The notes under the pieces: model-generated | Databases searched by the model: none | The model's input: the letters and a program-made list of their open reading frames with translations, nothing else | Told to the model about the DNA's origin: nothing | Made by a program: the position numbers and the translations under genes | Shown here: positions 53,440 through 61,119 of the stretch, piece by piece | Layout: every line of letters starts with the position of its first letter | Position numbering within the stretch: the first letter of the stretch is position 1 | Assembly (NCBI RefSeq): GCF_014192055.1 | Contig: NZ_JACHXM010000020.1 | Span: 1-64,000 of the forward strand | Source: Halomonas organivorans | Lineage (GTDB): Bacteria; Pseudomonadota; Gammaproteobacteria; Pseudomonadales; Halomonadaceae | Reading direction: 5' to 3' | DNA: 64,000 nt

Positions 53440-54468
53440 TTATCGCCAGCCGACGCGATCGAAGATCCTCACCGCCTCGGGGTTGTTCTCGCCCAGCACG
53501 CTGACGTTCAGGTCGTCGCGCTTGAAGTCGCCCCAGGAGGCCAGCACGTCGTCGATGGCCACGCCGTCGACCACCGGGAACTCGTGGTTGCCGGTGGCGA
53601 AGATCGCCTGAGCCTCGTCGGAGGCCAGGAACTCCAGGAAACGCACCGCGTTCTCCGGATGCGGGGCTCCCTTGACCATGCCGGCACCGCCGATATTGAT
53701 GTGGGCGCCGCGGCCGTCCTGGTTGGGGAACAGGATCTGCACCTTCTCGGCGGCCTCGCGCGTGGCCTCGTCGTCGGACTTCAGCATGCGCACGTAGTAG
53801 TAGTGGTTGCCGACCGCGATATCGCACTCGCCGCTGGCCACGCCGAGGATCTGGTCGATGTCGCCGCCTTCCGGGTCGCGGGCCATGTTGTCGACCACGC
53901 CCTGGGCCCACTGCTCGGCGCCGTCCTTGCCATGGTGGGCGATCATCGAGGCCAGCAGCGACTGGTTATAGATGTTGTTGGAGGAGCGGATGCAGATCTC
54001 GCCCTTGAAGCGCGGGTCGGCCAGGTCCTCGTAGGTCTTCAGCTCGTCGGCGCCGACCTCTTCGGGATTGTAGAAGATTGCCCGCACGCGCTGGCTGAAA
54101 CCGAACCACTTGCCTTCGGGATGGTGCATGTTCTCGGGCAGCCGCTCGTCGAGCAGCTCGGAATCGACGCTTGCGAAGATGTCTTCCTGCTCGGCGCGCC
54201 ATAGCCGGCCGGCGTCCACGGTCATCATCACGTCGGCGGGGCTCGCCTGGCCCTCGCGTTCGATGCGCTGGATCAGCTGGTCGGACCCGCCCTCGAGGAC
54301 GTTGACCTCGATGCCGGTTTCCTCGGTGAAGGCATCGTAGAGCGCCTGATCGGTGTCATAGTGGCGCGCCGAGTAGATGTTCACTTCCTCTGCTGCGGCC
54401 TGGGTGGCGAAGGCGGCACCGGCCAGCAGGGCGGCGAGGGGCATGACGAGACGGCTGTGCGGGGTCAT
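53440..54468 (-). CDS. fbpA: Ferric iron ABC transporter, substrate-binding protein
   Basis: The 342-residue periplasmic protein has a signal peptide (cut near AAA-EEVNIYSARHYDTDQ). It matches FbpA/FutA iron-binding proteins: NIYSARHYDTDQALY, then the iron-ligand tyrosines in ECDIAVGNHYYYVRML. It delivers Fe(III) to the FbpB permease. The gene is divergent from fbpC across a Fur-box-like dyad, so it is probably expressed when iron is short. In most genomes fbpA is cotranscribed with fbpB and fbpC; here it stands alone. Confidence 0.93.
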   Translation of the reverse strand: MTPHSRLVMPLAALLAGAAFATQAAAEEVNIYSARHYDTDQALYDAFTEETGIEVNVLEGGSDQLIQRIEREGQASPADVMMTVDAGRLWRAEQEDIFASVDSELLDERLPENMHHPEGKWFGFSQRVRAIFYNPEEVGADELKTYEDLADPRFKGEICIRSSNNIYNQSLLASMIAHHGKDGAEQWAQGVVDNMARDPEGGDIDQILGVASGECDIAVGNHYYYVRMLKSDDEATREAAEKVQILFPNQDGRGAHINIGGAGMVKGAPHPENAVRFLEFLASDEAQAIFATGNHEFPVVDGVAIDDVLASWGDFKRDDLNVSVLGENNPEAVRIFDRVGWR

Positions 54469-54504
54469 CGGTTACCTCGTGGGCGTGTGATCGGCTATGA
54501 TCTC

Positions 54505-54528
54505 GAATGATAATACGTTGCATTATTC
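54505..54528. promoter_or_regulatory. Fur box between fbpA and fbpC
   Basis: GAATGATAATACGTTGCATTATTC is an AT-rich dyad in GC-rich surroundings that closely follows the Fur consensus (GATAATGATAATCATTATC type). It lies 37 bp upstream of fbpA and about 150 bp upstream of fbpC, and could repress both. Confidence 0.75.
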
Positions 54529-54674
54529 GGCCGTCATTGAAGCGCCTGGGCGCCAGGACGTCAACCGCGGAGCGTCGGCCTCGGGGAGGCCCGCGGCGAA
54601 ATGGCGACGAAAAGACGAAGGTTTCGCGTTACCATGGACGCTCCGCTTTCTCTCGGCTGAACCGATCCTTGCCT

Positions 54675-55793
54675 ATGACCAGCCACGCGCCGCTATCTTC
54701 CTTGCCAGACGCCGTTCCGGAGCAGGCTCCGGTGCTCGCCATGCACAATATCCGCCACCGCTACGGCCACCACCTGGCGGTGGAGGATGTCGGCCTCGAG
54801 GTGCGCCCGGGCGAGGTGGTTTGCCTGCTCGGCCCTTCGGGCTGCGGCAAGACCACGCTGCTGCGCATCGTCGCCGGCCTCGAGGTGCTCCAGCAGGGGC
54901 GGGTGGACCTCAACGGCCTGCCCGTCGGTCGACCCGGCAAGTCTCACGTGCCGCCGGAGAAGCGCAACGTCGGCCTGGCCTTCCAGGATTCGGCGCTGTT
55001 CCCGCACCTCTCCGTGGTGCAGAACGTGGCCTTCGGCCTAGAGGCGCTGCCTGCCCGGGAGCGACGCCGGCGCGCCCTGGAACTGCTCGAGCAACTGGGC
55101 ATGGGGCACTATGCCGAGAGCTATCCGCACATGCTCTCCGGCGGCCAGCAGCAGCGCGTGGCGCTGGCCCGCGCCCTGGCACCGTCGCCGCAGCTGATGC
55201 TGCTCGACGAGCCGTTCTCGAGCCTCGACGCCCGGCTACGCGATCGCATCCGCGACGATACCCTGCACGTGCTCAAGAAGGTCGGCGCCGGCGCCCTGCT
55301 GGTGACCCACGACCCGGAGGAGGCGATGTTCATGGCCGATCGCATTGCGCTGATGCGCGACGGCCACATCGTGCAGATGGGCACCCCGCGCGAGCTCTAC
55401 TGCGCGCCGGCGGATCCCTTCGTGGTGAACTTCTTCGGCGAGGTCAACGAGCTCGAGGGCGTGGTGCGCCAGGGGCGCGTCGATACGCCGGTGGGCGAGG
55501 TACTGGCCCCGGGGCTGTCCGAGGGCAGCCGGGCGCGGGTGATGATCCGGCCCGAGGCGCTGCGGGTGGTGGCCCTGGAGGAGCCGCCGGCGGACCACCA
55601 CAGCCACGTGATCATGGCCAAGCTGCTGGGCCGCACCAGCCTGCTGCATATCTGTGCCCATTCCGGCGGCGGCCGCGAATCCCACCTGCATGCCCGGGTC
55701 CCCGGCGTGTTCCTGCCCGAGGAAGGCCAGCCGGTGACGATCCGGCTGGAGACCTCACAGGTGTTCGTCTTTCCCGCGGCTGCCGGGGCGTGA
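54675..55793 (+). CDS. fbpC: Ferric iron ABC transporter, ATP-binding protein
   Basis: The 372-residue ATPase has Walker A LGPSGCGKTT, the Q-loop LAFQDSALFPHLSV, the signature LSGGQQQRVALARAL, Walker B LMLLDEPFSSLD and the H-loop LVTHDPEEAM. A C-terminal TOBE-like regulatory domain follows. FbpC-type subunits energise iron import through FbpB. The start at 54675 has no good ribosome site. Its last 39 bp overlap the end of fbpB on the other strand, so the two genes converge. Confidence 0.92.
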   Translation: MTSHAPLSSLPDAVPEQAPVLAMHNIRHRYGHHLAVEDVGLEVRPGEVVCLLGPSGCGKTTLLRIVAGLEVLQQGRVDLNGLPVGRPGKSHVPPEKRNVGLAFQDSALFPHLSVVQNVAFGLEALPARERRRRALELLEQLGMGHYAESYPHMLSGGQQQRVALARALAPSPQLMLLDEPFSSLDARLRDRIRDDTLHVLKKVGAGALLVTHDPEEAMFMADRIALMRDGHIVQMGTPRELYCAPADPFVVNFFGEVNELEGVVRQGRVDTPVGEVLAPGLSEGSRARVMIRPEALRVVALEEPPADHHSHVIMAKLLGRTSLLHICAHSGGGRESHLHARVPGVFLPEEGQPVTIRLETSQVFVFPAAAGA

Positions 55794-57455
55794 GCCGCGC
55801 ATCGCCAGGCTGAGCAGGATCACCGGAATGATGCCCACCGCGACGATGGTCAGCGAGGCGGTGGAGGCCTCGGCCAGGCGCTCGTCGGCGGCCAGGTTGT
55901 GGGCCCGCACCGCCAGCGTGTCGAAGTCGAAGGGGCGCAGGATGATGGTCGCCGGCAGCTCCTTCATCACGTCGACGAACACCAGGATGCCGGCGGCCAG
56001 CAGGCTGCCGCGCATGATCGGGGTATGCACCTTGCGCAACGTGCCGCCGGCGGTCTGCCCCAGGGTACGGGCGGCCGCGTCCATGCTCGGCGTCACCTTG
56101 CCGAGGCTCGCCTCCAGGGCGTTGAACGACACCGCCAGGAAGCGCACCACGTAGGCGTAGATCAGGATGAAGGCCGAACCGCTGAAGATCAGCCCGGCGA
56201 TCACCCCGTAGTGGGCCTTGAGGAAACCGTTGAGCGTGTCGTCCAGCCAGGCGAAGGGAATCAGGATGCCCACCGCGACTACCGAGCCGGGTACCGCATA
56301 GCCCAGGGCGGCCACCCGAGTGGCGGTGCGGGTCACCGGGCCCGGGTTGAGCCGCGCCCCGTAGCTGAGCACCAGCGCCAGGCCTACCGCCACCGCTGCC
56401 GCCAGGGCGGCCAGTATCAGGCTGTTGCCGGCGAACTCCAGGAATTGGGCGCCGAACAGCGCATCCCCGCCCTTGACCGACAGGTAACCCAGCAGGCCGC
56501 TGGGGATCAGGAAGCCGACCAGCACCGGCGCGAGGCAGGCCAGGGTGGCCGCCAGCGCACGCACGCCGCCCAACCGGAACTCGGGAAGCTGCTGGTAGCG
56601 GCCGGTGGTGTGGAAGTAGCGACGCTTGCCCCGCGACCAGCGCTCGAGCAGCACGAAGACGATCACGAAGGCCAGCAGGCAGGCCGCCAGCTGGGCGGCC
56701 GCGACCTGCTCGCCGAGGCCGAACCAGGTGCGATAGATCCCGGTGGTGAAGGTGTCGACGCCGAAGTACTGCACCGCGCCGAACTCGTTGAGGGTCTCCA
56801 TCAGCGCCAGCGATACGCCGCCGACGATGGCCGGGCGCGCTAGCGGAATCGCCACGCTGGTGAACAGTCGCCAGGGGCCGCGGCCCAGGGTGCGGCCGAC
56901 ATCGAGCACGCACACCGACTGCTCGAGGAAGCTGGCCCGGGCCAGCATGTAGACGTAGGGATAGAGCACCAGGGTGATCAGGGTCGCAGCACCGCCCAGC
57001 GAGCGGATGTCGGGGAACCAGTAGTCGCCGCGGTCCCAGCCGAAGGTCTCGCGAAGGGCGCTCTGCAGCGGGCCGGCGTACTGCAGGAAATCGGTATAGG
57101 CGTAGGCGATCACGTAGGTAGGGACCGCCAGCGGCAGCAGCAGGGCCCACTCGAACAGCCGCCGTCCGGGAAAGCGGCACATCACCACCAGCCAGGCCGT
57201 GCCGGTGCCGATCACGAAGGTGCCGAGCCCCACGGTCACGACCAGGAACAGGGTGTTGGCCAGGTAGCGGCCCAGCACGGTGCTGGCCAGGTGCTGCCAG
57301 ACGCCGCCGGCGGGCATGACGATATGGGCGAGCACCACGATCACCGGCAGGGCCACGACGGCAGCGATGACCAGGGTCATGACGCTCCAGGCATCGAGGC
57401 GCAGCGTCAGCCGGCGGGCGGACGAGGGGGGCCGATGGCTGATGGGGCTGGACAA
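55755..57455 (-). CDS. fbpB: Ferric iron ABC transporter, permease protein
   Basis: The 566-residue inner-membrane permease contains two fused six-helix permease halves, as usual for FbpB. Each half has an ABC-contact loop, seen as GVSLALMETLNEFGAVQYFG in the first and FVDVMKELPATIILRPFDFD in the second. It forms the iron channel with FbpA and FbpC. The ATG follows GGAAGGAGATCCC. It is transcribed toward fbpC and overlaps its 3' end. A weak Fur-like half site (TGAGAATAGTATCA, 57513-57526) lies upstream. Confidence 0.92.
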   Translation of the reverse strand: MSSPISHRPPSSARRLTLRLDAWSVMTLVIAAVVALPVIVVLAHIVMPAGGVWQHLASTVLGRYLANTLFLVVTVGLGTFVIGTGTAWLVVMCRFPGRRLFEWALLLPLAVPTYVIAYAYTDFLQYAGPLQSALRETFGWDRGDYWFPDIRSLGGAATLITLVLYPYVYMLARASFLEQSVCVLDVGRTLGRGPWRLFTSVAIPLARPAIVGGVSLALMETLNEFGAVQYFGVDTFTTGIYRTWFGLGEQVAAAQLAACLLAFVIVFVLLERWSRGKRRYFHTTGRYQQLPEFRLGGVRALAATLACLAPVLVGFLIPSGLLGYLSVKGGDALFGAQFLEFAGNSLILAALAAAVAVGLALVLSYGARLNPGPVTRTATRVAALGYAVPGSVVAVGILIPFAWLDDTLNGFLKAHYGVIAGLIFSGSAFILIYAYVVRFLAVSFNALEASLGKVTPSMDAAARTLGQTAGGTLRKVHTPIMRGSLLAAGILVFVDVMKELPATIILRPFDFDTLAVRAHNLAADERLAEASTASLTIVAVGIIPVILLSLAMRGSRPGSRGKDEHL

Positions 57456-57558
57456 GCGGGATCTCCTTCCGGTGATGGGGCCGACACCGGCCAGATGCGA
57501 TGGGCTGGCGGGTGAGAATAGTATCAGCTGGCCGGCGGAACTGCAGCCGGCCGCCGTG

Positions 57559-57592
57559 CCCGCGACGCCCCCGGAAGGCCGGGCGTCGCGGG
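57559..57592 (-). terminator. Hairpin after dctM
   Basis: CCCGCGACGCCC pairs with GGGCGTCGCGGG around a loop (CCGGAAGGCC) that is itself part-paired. It lies about 35 bp after the dctM stop and probably ends the dctPQM transcript before fbpB's promoter. Confidence 0.6.
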
Positions 57593-57627
57593 CGGGTCAG
57601 GCGAGGGCGGTGAGCGTCAGCGGCGCG

Positions 57628-58956
57628 TCAGTAGCCCAGCCACAGCGCCGGCAGTCCGGTCACCAGCGCCGGGAACACCGCCATCAGCAGGCAAGCCAGC
57701 AGGATCAGCGCGCAGAACGGGATCACCGCCTTGTAGAGGTCCAGCGTCTCGACCTCCGGCGGCGCCACGCCCTTGAGATAGAACAGCGCATAGCCGAACG
57801 GCGGGGTCAGGAAGGAGGTCTGCAGCACCACCGCCACCATCACCACGAACCACAGCAGGTCGACGCCCATGGCCTCGACGATCGGCAGCATGATCGGGAA
57901 GCTCAGCAGCACGATGCCGGTCCAGTCGAGGAACATGCCCAGCACGAACACCAGCAGGAACATCAGGATCAGCGCGCCGGTGGTGCCGCCGGGCATGGCC
58001 ATCACCAGATCGCTGATCACGTCCATGCCGCCACCGATCGAGAACACACCGGTGAAGGCGGTGGCGCCGACCAGCACGAACATCACCATGGTGGTGGTCT
58101 TGCCGGCCTCGATGAAGGTGCGATAGCAGGTCCTGATCTTGCGATCACCGAAGATCAGGAACAGCACGAAGGCCAGGGTCACGCCGATCGCCGAGGCCTC
58201 GGTGGCGGTGGCGATGCCGGTGAACAGCGCGCCCAGCACGCCGAGGATCAGGCTCATCGGCGGCAGCACGAACTTGGCCAGCCGCTTGACCAGCTCGCCG
58301 GTGGTCAGGTCGGCGCGTTCCTCGGCTGCCACCGGCGGGCCGTAGCTGGGCTTGATCAGGCAGATCAGCAGCACGTAGCCAGCGTAGAGCACGCCCAGCA
58401 GCAGGCCGGGCACCAGCGCGCCGGCGAACAGCGCGCCCACCGAGACCGGCGAATAGCTGGCCATCAGGATCAGCATGATGCTCGGCGGGATCAGGATGCC
58501 CAGGCAGCCGCTGGCCATGATCACCCCGGCCGACAGGCCCTTGTGGTAGCCGTACTTGAGCATCGGCGCCAGGGCGATCAACCCCATCACCGCGATCGAG
58601 GCGCCGACGATGCCGGTGGTGGCGGCCAGCAGCACCGAGACGATGACCACGGTCAGCGCCAGGCCGCCGCGCACGCGGCCGAGCAGCAGACGCATGCTCT
58701 CGAACATTCGCTCGGTGACGCCGGAGTCGTTGAGGAAGCGCGCCATGAGAATGAACAGCGGGATGGCCACCAGCACGTAGTTGTCCATGGCCCGGCCGTA
58801 GATGTTGTTGATGATGATGCCGAGCACCTGGGGGCCAGGGCCGAACCAGGCGCCGAGCACCGCGGTGCCGCCCAGCACGAAGGCCAGCGGATGGCCCATG
58901 AACAGCCCGACCAGCAGGCCGCCGAACATGAACAGGGTGAGCGTTTCCGGGCTCAT
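57628..58956 (-). CDS. dctM: TRAP transporter large membrane subunit
   Basis: The 442-residue protein has about 12-13 helices and DctM signature segments (GLFMGHPLAFVLGGTAVLGA, ASGCLGILIPPSIMLILMAS, LDWTGIVLLSFPIMLPIVEA). It is the sodium-coupled channel of a TRAP system. Its ATG overlaps the dctQ stop by four bases, so the small subunit is made first. The C-terminal EVETLDLYKAVIPF segment suits the group that works with DctP proteins of the lactate/2-oxoacid type. Confidence 0.94.
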   Translation of the reverse strand: MSPETLTLFMFGGLLVGLFMGHPLAFVLGGTAVLGAWFGPGPQVLGIIINNIYGRAMDNYVLVAIPLFILMARFLNDSGVTERMFESMRLLLGRVRGGLALTVVIVSVLLAATTGIVGASIAVMGLIALAPMLKYGYHKGLSAGVIMASGCLGILIPPSIMLILMASYSPVSVGALFAGALVPGLLLGVLYAGYVLLICLIKPSYGPPVAAEERADLTTGELVKRLAKFVLPPMSLILGVLGALFTGIATATEASAIGVTLAFVLFLIFGDRKIRTCYRTFIEAGKTTTMVMFVLVGATAFTGVFSIGGGMDVISDLVMAMPGGTTGALILMFLLVFVLGMFLDWTGIVLLSFPIMLPIVEAMGVDLLWFVVMVAVVLQTSFLTPPFGYALFYLKGVAPPEVETLDLYKAVIPFCALILLACLLMAVFPALVTGLPALWLGY

Positions 58957-59471
58957 GGAGCGTCCTCCGATGATGTCGGGCCAGCGGTCAGTTCGCCGAC
59001 GGTGCGAATCACGATGGCGATGGCCTGCAGCAGCACCAGTACGCCGGCGACGACCAGCACCGCCTTCACCGGATAGACCGGGATCGAGACGATGCCGTAG
59101 GTGGATTCGCTGCGGCTCCAGGAGCGCTCGAAGAAGCTCCAGCTATAGCTGATGAACATCAGGATGAAGGGCGTGAAGAACAGCAGGTAGCCGAGCAGCT
59201 CGATCAGCGCCCGGCCACGCCGCGAGAGCAGCCGCTTGAGCACGTCCACCTCGACGTGGGCGTGATGCTTGAGGCCATAGGCCGTCATCAGCATGAAGTG
59301 GCTGCCGAACAGCATGGTGGTGACGTCGAAGGCCCAGTCGCTGGGCCGGCCGATAAAGAAGCGCATGGCGATGTCGTAGACCACCACGACGGTGATGATC
59401 GCGATCAGCGGGGCGATCAGGCGACCGAAGCCCTCGTTGAGGGCGTCGATGGCCTTGGCGATGGCATGCAT
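58953..59471 (-). CDS. dctQ: TRAP transporter small membrane subunit
   Basis: The 172-residue protein has four helices and the DctQ motif YDIAMRFFIGRPSDWAFDV. It anchors the large subunit and helps dock the receptor. I chose the ATG at 59471, preceded by GAGG; a TTG at 59495 is possible. A 221-bp gap with conserved-looking structure separates it from dctP upstream. Confidence 0.92.
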   Translation of the reverse strand: MHAIAKAIDALNEGFGRLIAPLIAIITVVVVYDIAMRFFIGRPSDWAFDVTTMLFGSHFMLMTAYGLKHHAHVEVDVLKRLLSRRGRALIELLGYLLFFTPFILMFISYSWSFFERSWSRSESTYGIVSIPVYPVKAVLVVAGVLVLLQAIAIVIRTVGELTAGPTSSEDAP

Positions 59472-59524
59472 CCGGAAAGCCTCGTTAGGGTCCAACGGAG
59501 GCCGACGGCCCCAGGCAATGTCTA

Positions 59525-59650
59525 AACTTGTCTGCGCTCGGCTATTCGGCGTTAAAAATCAGCTCAAGGTCCTGATTTACAGCCTGTAAACTTTGGCCAT
59601 TCGCTGATTTTCGCCTTGTCTAGCCTTCGCTCGCCGACGTTACAGACAAT
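59525..59650 (-). other. Structured spacer between dctP and dctQ
   Basis: The spacer holds nested inverted repeats: TTTACAG-C-CTGTAAA (59576-59590) inside AAAATCAGC / GCTGATTTT (59555-59563 and 59603-59611). CTTGTCT-containing blocks lie on both sides. It is lower in GC than the genes around it and holds no ORF. It could protect the dctP mRNA end, attenuate dctQM or act as an operator. Confidence 0.5.
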
Positions 59651-59692
59651 GCCGGGCGCCGCCGGCCGGCAAGGGATGTCGGGCCGTGAACC

Positions 59693-60799
59693 TTACTGGT
59701 TCATGCAGGCCTCGATATCCTCGAGAGACGGCAGGTTGTCGGTGACCCGGCTCATGTTGAAGGGCACCGAGACGTCACGCCATTGGGCGTAGTCCTGCAG
59801 GTAGCTGATCATCGAATGATAGATCTTGGCGTGCATCGGATCCTCGCAGGCGCCCTGCACGATCACCTCGTTGGTGATGTCCTGGATCTTGGCCAGATCC
59901 TCTTCGGAGAGCTGGTTGATGGTGGTGCCATCCTCGAGGAACTTGGCCGTGCCTTCGGTGGACTGCTTCTCGGACCAGGCCAGCGACCAGGCCATGTTCG
60001 CCTGGGCGGCGATCTTGAGGGTTTCCTGGGTCTCCTCGGAGAGCGCGTCCCAGGCATCCTTGTTGATCATCACGCCGAACACGCTGGCAGACTGGTGCCA
60101 GCCCGGGGTCAGCCAGTAGTCGGCGACCTCGGAGAAGCCTGCCTTGTAGTCCACCCCGGGGGTGGAGAACTCGGCGCCGTCGACCACGCCGCGCTCGATG
60201 GCCTGGTAGATCTCGCCGCCGGCCAGGGTGACCTGGGAGCCACCGAGCTTCTCCAGCACCCGGCCCTGGTCGCGCCCGGAAAGGCGCAGGCGCTTGCCTT
60301 CCAGGTCGGCCAGGCTCTCGATGGGCGTGCCGCCACGGAAACCCGACTCGTTGTTGGTGATGCCGTAGGGCAGGTAGACCATGTTGAACTGGCCATAGAC
60401 CTCCTGATAGAGGTCGTAGCCGCCCCACTGGGTGATCCAGTTCAGGTAGTCGACGCCATTGAACAGGCTGGTGGTGGTGGCCAGCGGCGAGAAGGCCGGG
60501 CTGCGGCCGGCCCAGTAGCCGGGCCAATCGCCGGCGGCCTGGATGCTGCCGGTCTCGGTGGCGTCGAAGACCTCGGTGCCGGGCATCAGGGTGCCGCCGG
60601 CGTAGAATTCGATGTTCAGCTCGTCGCCGGCCAGCTGGTTGACCAGCTCGACCCAGTGGCGGTCGATCTGGATCAGGTCGAGGTTGTCCGGCCAGGTGGT
60701 GGTCATGGTCCAGGATTCCTGGGCCTGGGCGGTGGTGGCCAGGCCGGCCAGGGCGATACCGGCGGCGAGTCCGGTGAGGGCGAAACGGGTCTGTTTCAT
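59693..60799 (-). CDS. dctP: TRAP transporter substrate-binding protein DctP (TakP/lactate-like)
   Basis: The 368-residue periplasmic receptor has a signal peptide (cut near AQA-QESWTM). It matches the DctP group of TakP and the Thermus lactate receptor, as seen in GGEIYQAIERGVVDGAEFS, GVDYKAGFSEVADYWLTPGW and GVMINKDAWDAL. That group binds 2-oxoacids or lactate with a metal ion. The start ATG at 60799 follows AGGAGAGAATCGCC. It is first in the dctP-dctQ-dctM operon, and no regulator gene is adjacent. Confidence 0.92.
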   Translation of the reverse strand: MKQTRFALTGLAAGIALAGLATTAQAQESWTMTTTWPDNLDLIQIDRHWVELVNQLAGDELNIEFYAGGTLMPGTEVFDATETGSIQAAGDWPGYWAGRSPAFSPLATTTSLFNGVDYLNWITQWGGYDLYQEVYGQFNMVYLPYGITNNESGFRGGTPIESLADLEGKRLRLSGRDQGRVLEKLGGSQVTLAGGEIYQAIERGVVDGAEFSTPGVDYKAGFSEVADYWLTPGWHQSASVFGVMINKDAWDALSEETQETLKIAAQANMAWSLAWSEKQSTEGTAKFLEDGTTINQLSEEDLAKIQDITNEVIVQGACEDPMHAKIYHSMISYLQDYAQWRDVSVPFNMSRVTDNLPSLEDIEACMNQ

Positions 60800-61119
60800 G
60801 GCGATTCTCTCCTGCGGTTTGTTCTGATTGTGGAGACGGGTGACGAAAGTGATGCAGTGCAAAAATCCTGGCCGCCTTAGCTGGCGAGGCGGCCGTAGAT
60901 TCAACCTAGCATGGGCCTCGTGGCGGGTTCGACGGGCTCCTATCGTCTAAGCCATGGCGCATGGCGCCGGTCGTCATGGCAAGCGAGCCGAGAAAAGTCC
61001 TTGAATTTCAGATGTATAAAACAAGAGTATGACCGGCATGTTGCACTGCCGAAAGGCGGGTCGCCGTTGAAACGACGTCATATCCTTAGACCAAAGTTCA
61101 GCAAATCAAGGGGATGCTC
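60800..61119. promoter_or_regulatory. dctP-tmcA intergenic region with leader hairpin
   Basis: This divergent 320-bp gap holds no gene. GGCCGCC / GGCGGCC (60870-60894) forms a hairpin followed on the minus strand by AGGATTTTT. That would place a terminator-like structure in the dctP leader, about 70 bp before its start. The half nearer tmcA is AT-rich (TGTATAAAAC near 61012) and probably carries its promoter. Confidence 0.45.

Noticed and set aside
53219..53440. Insertion sequence remnant between the tauE-like gene and fbpA
   Set aside because: Hairpins are present but I find no terminal inverted repeats, target duplication or transposase similarity.
57512..57526. Fur box upstream of fbpB
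   Set aside because: TGAGAATAGTATCA keeps only one good half of the consensus; too weak to list as its own feature.
59693..60799. Ectoine receptor TeaA (this TRAP set as teaABC)
   Set aside because: The receptor sequence follows the TakP/lactate-type DctP group and lacks TeaA-like sequence as I recall it, so no ectoine role is claimed.
60860..60890. Sigma-54 promoter for dctP (minus-strand GG...TTGCA)
   Set aside because: The GG-to-GC spacing is 11 rather than the strict 10 bp, so it does not meet the rule.
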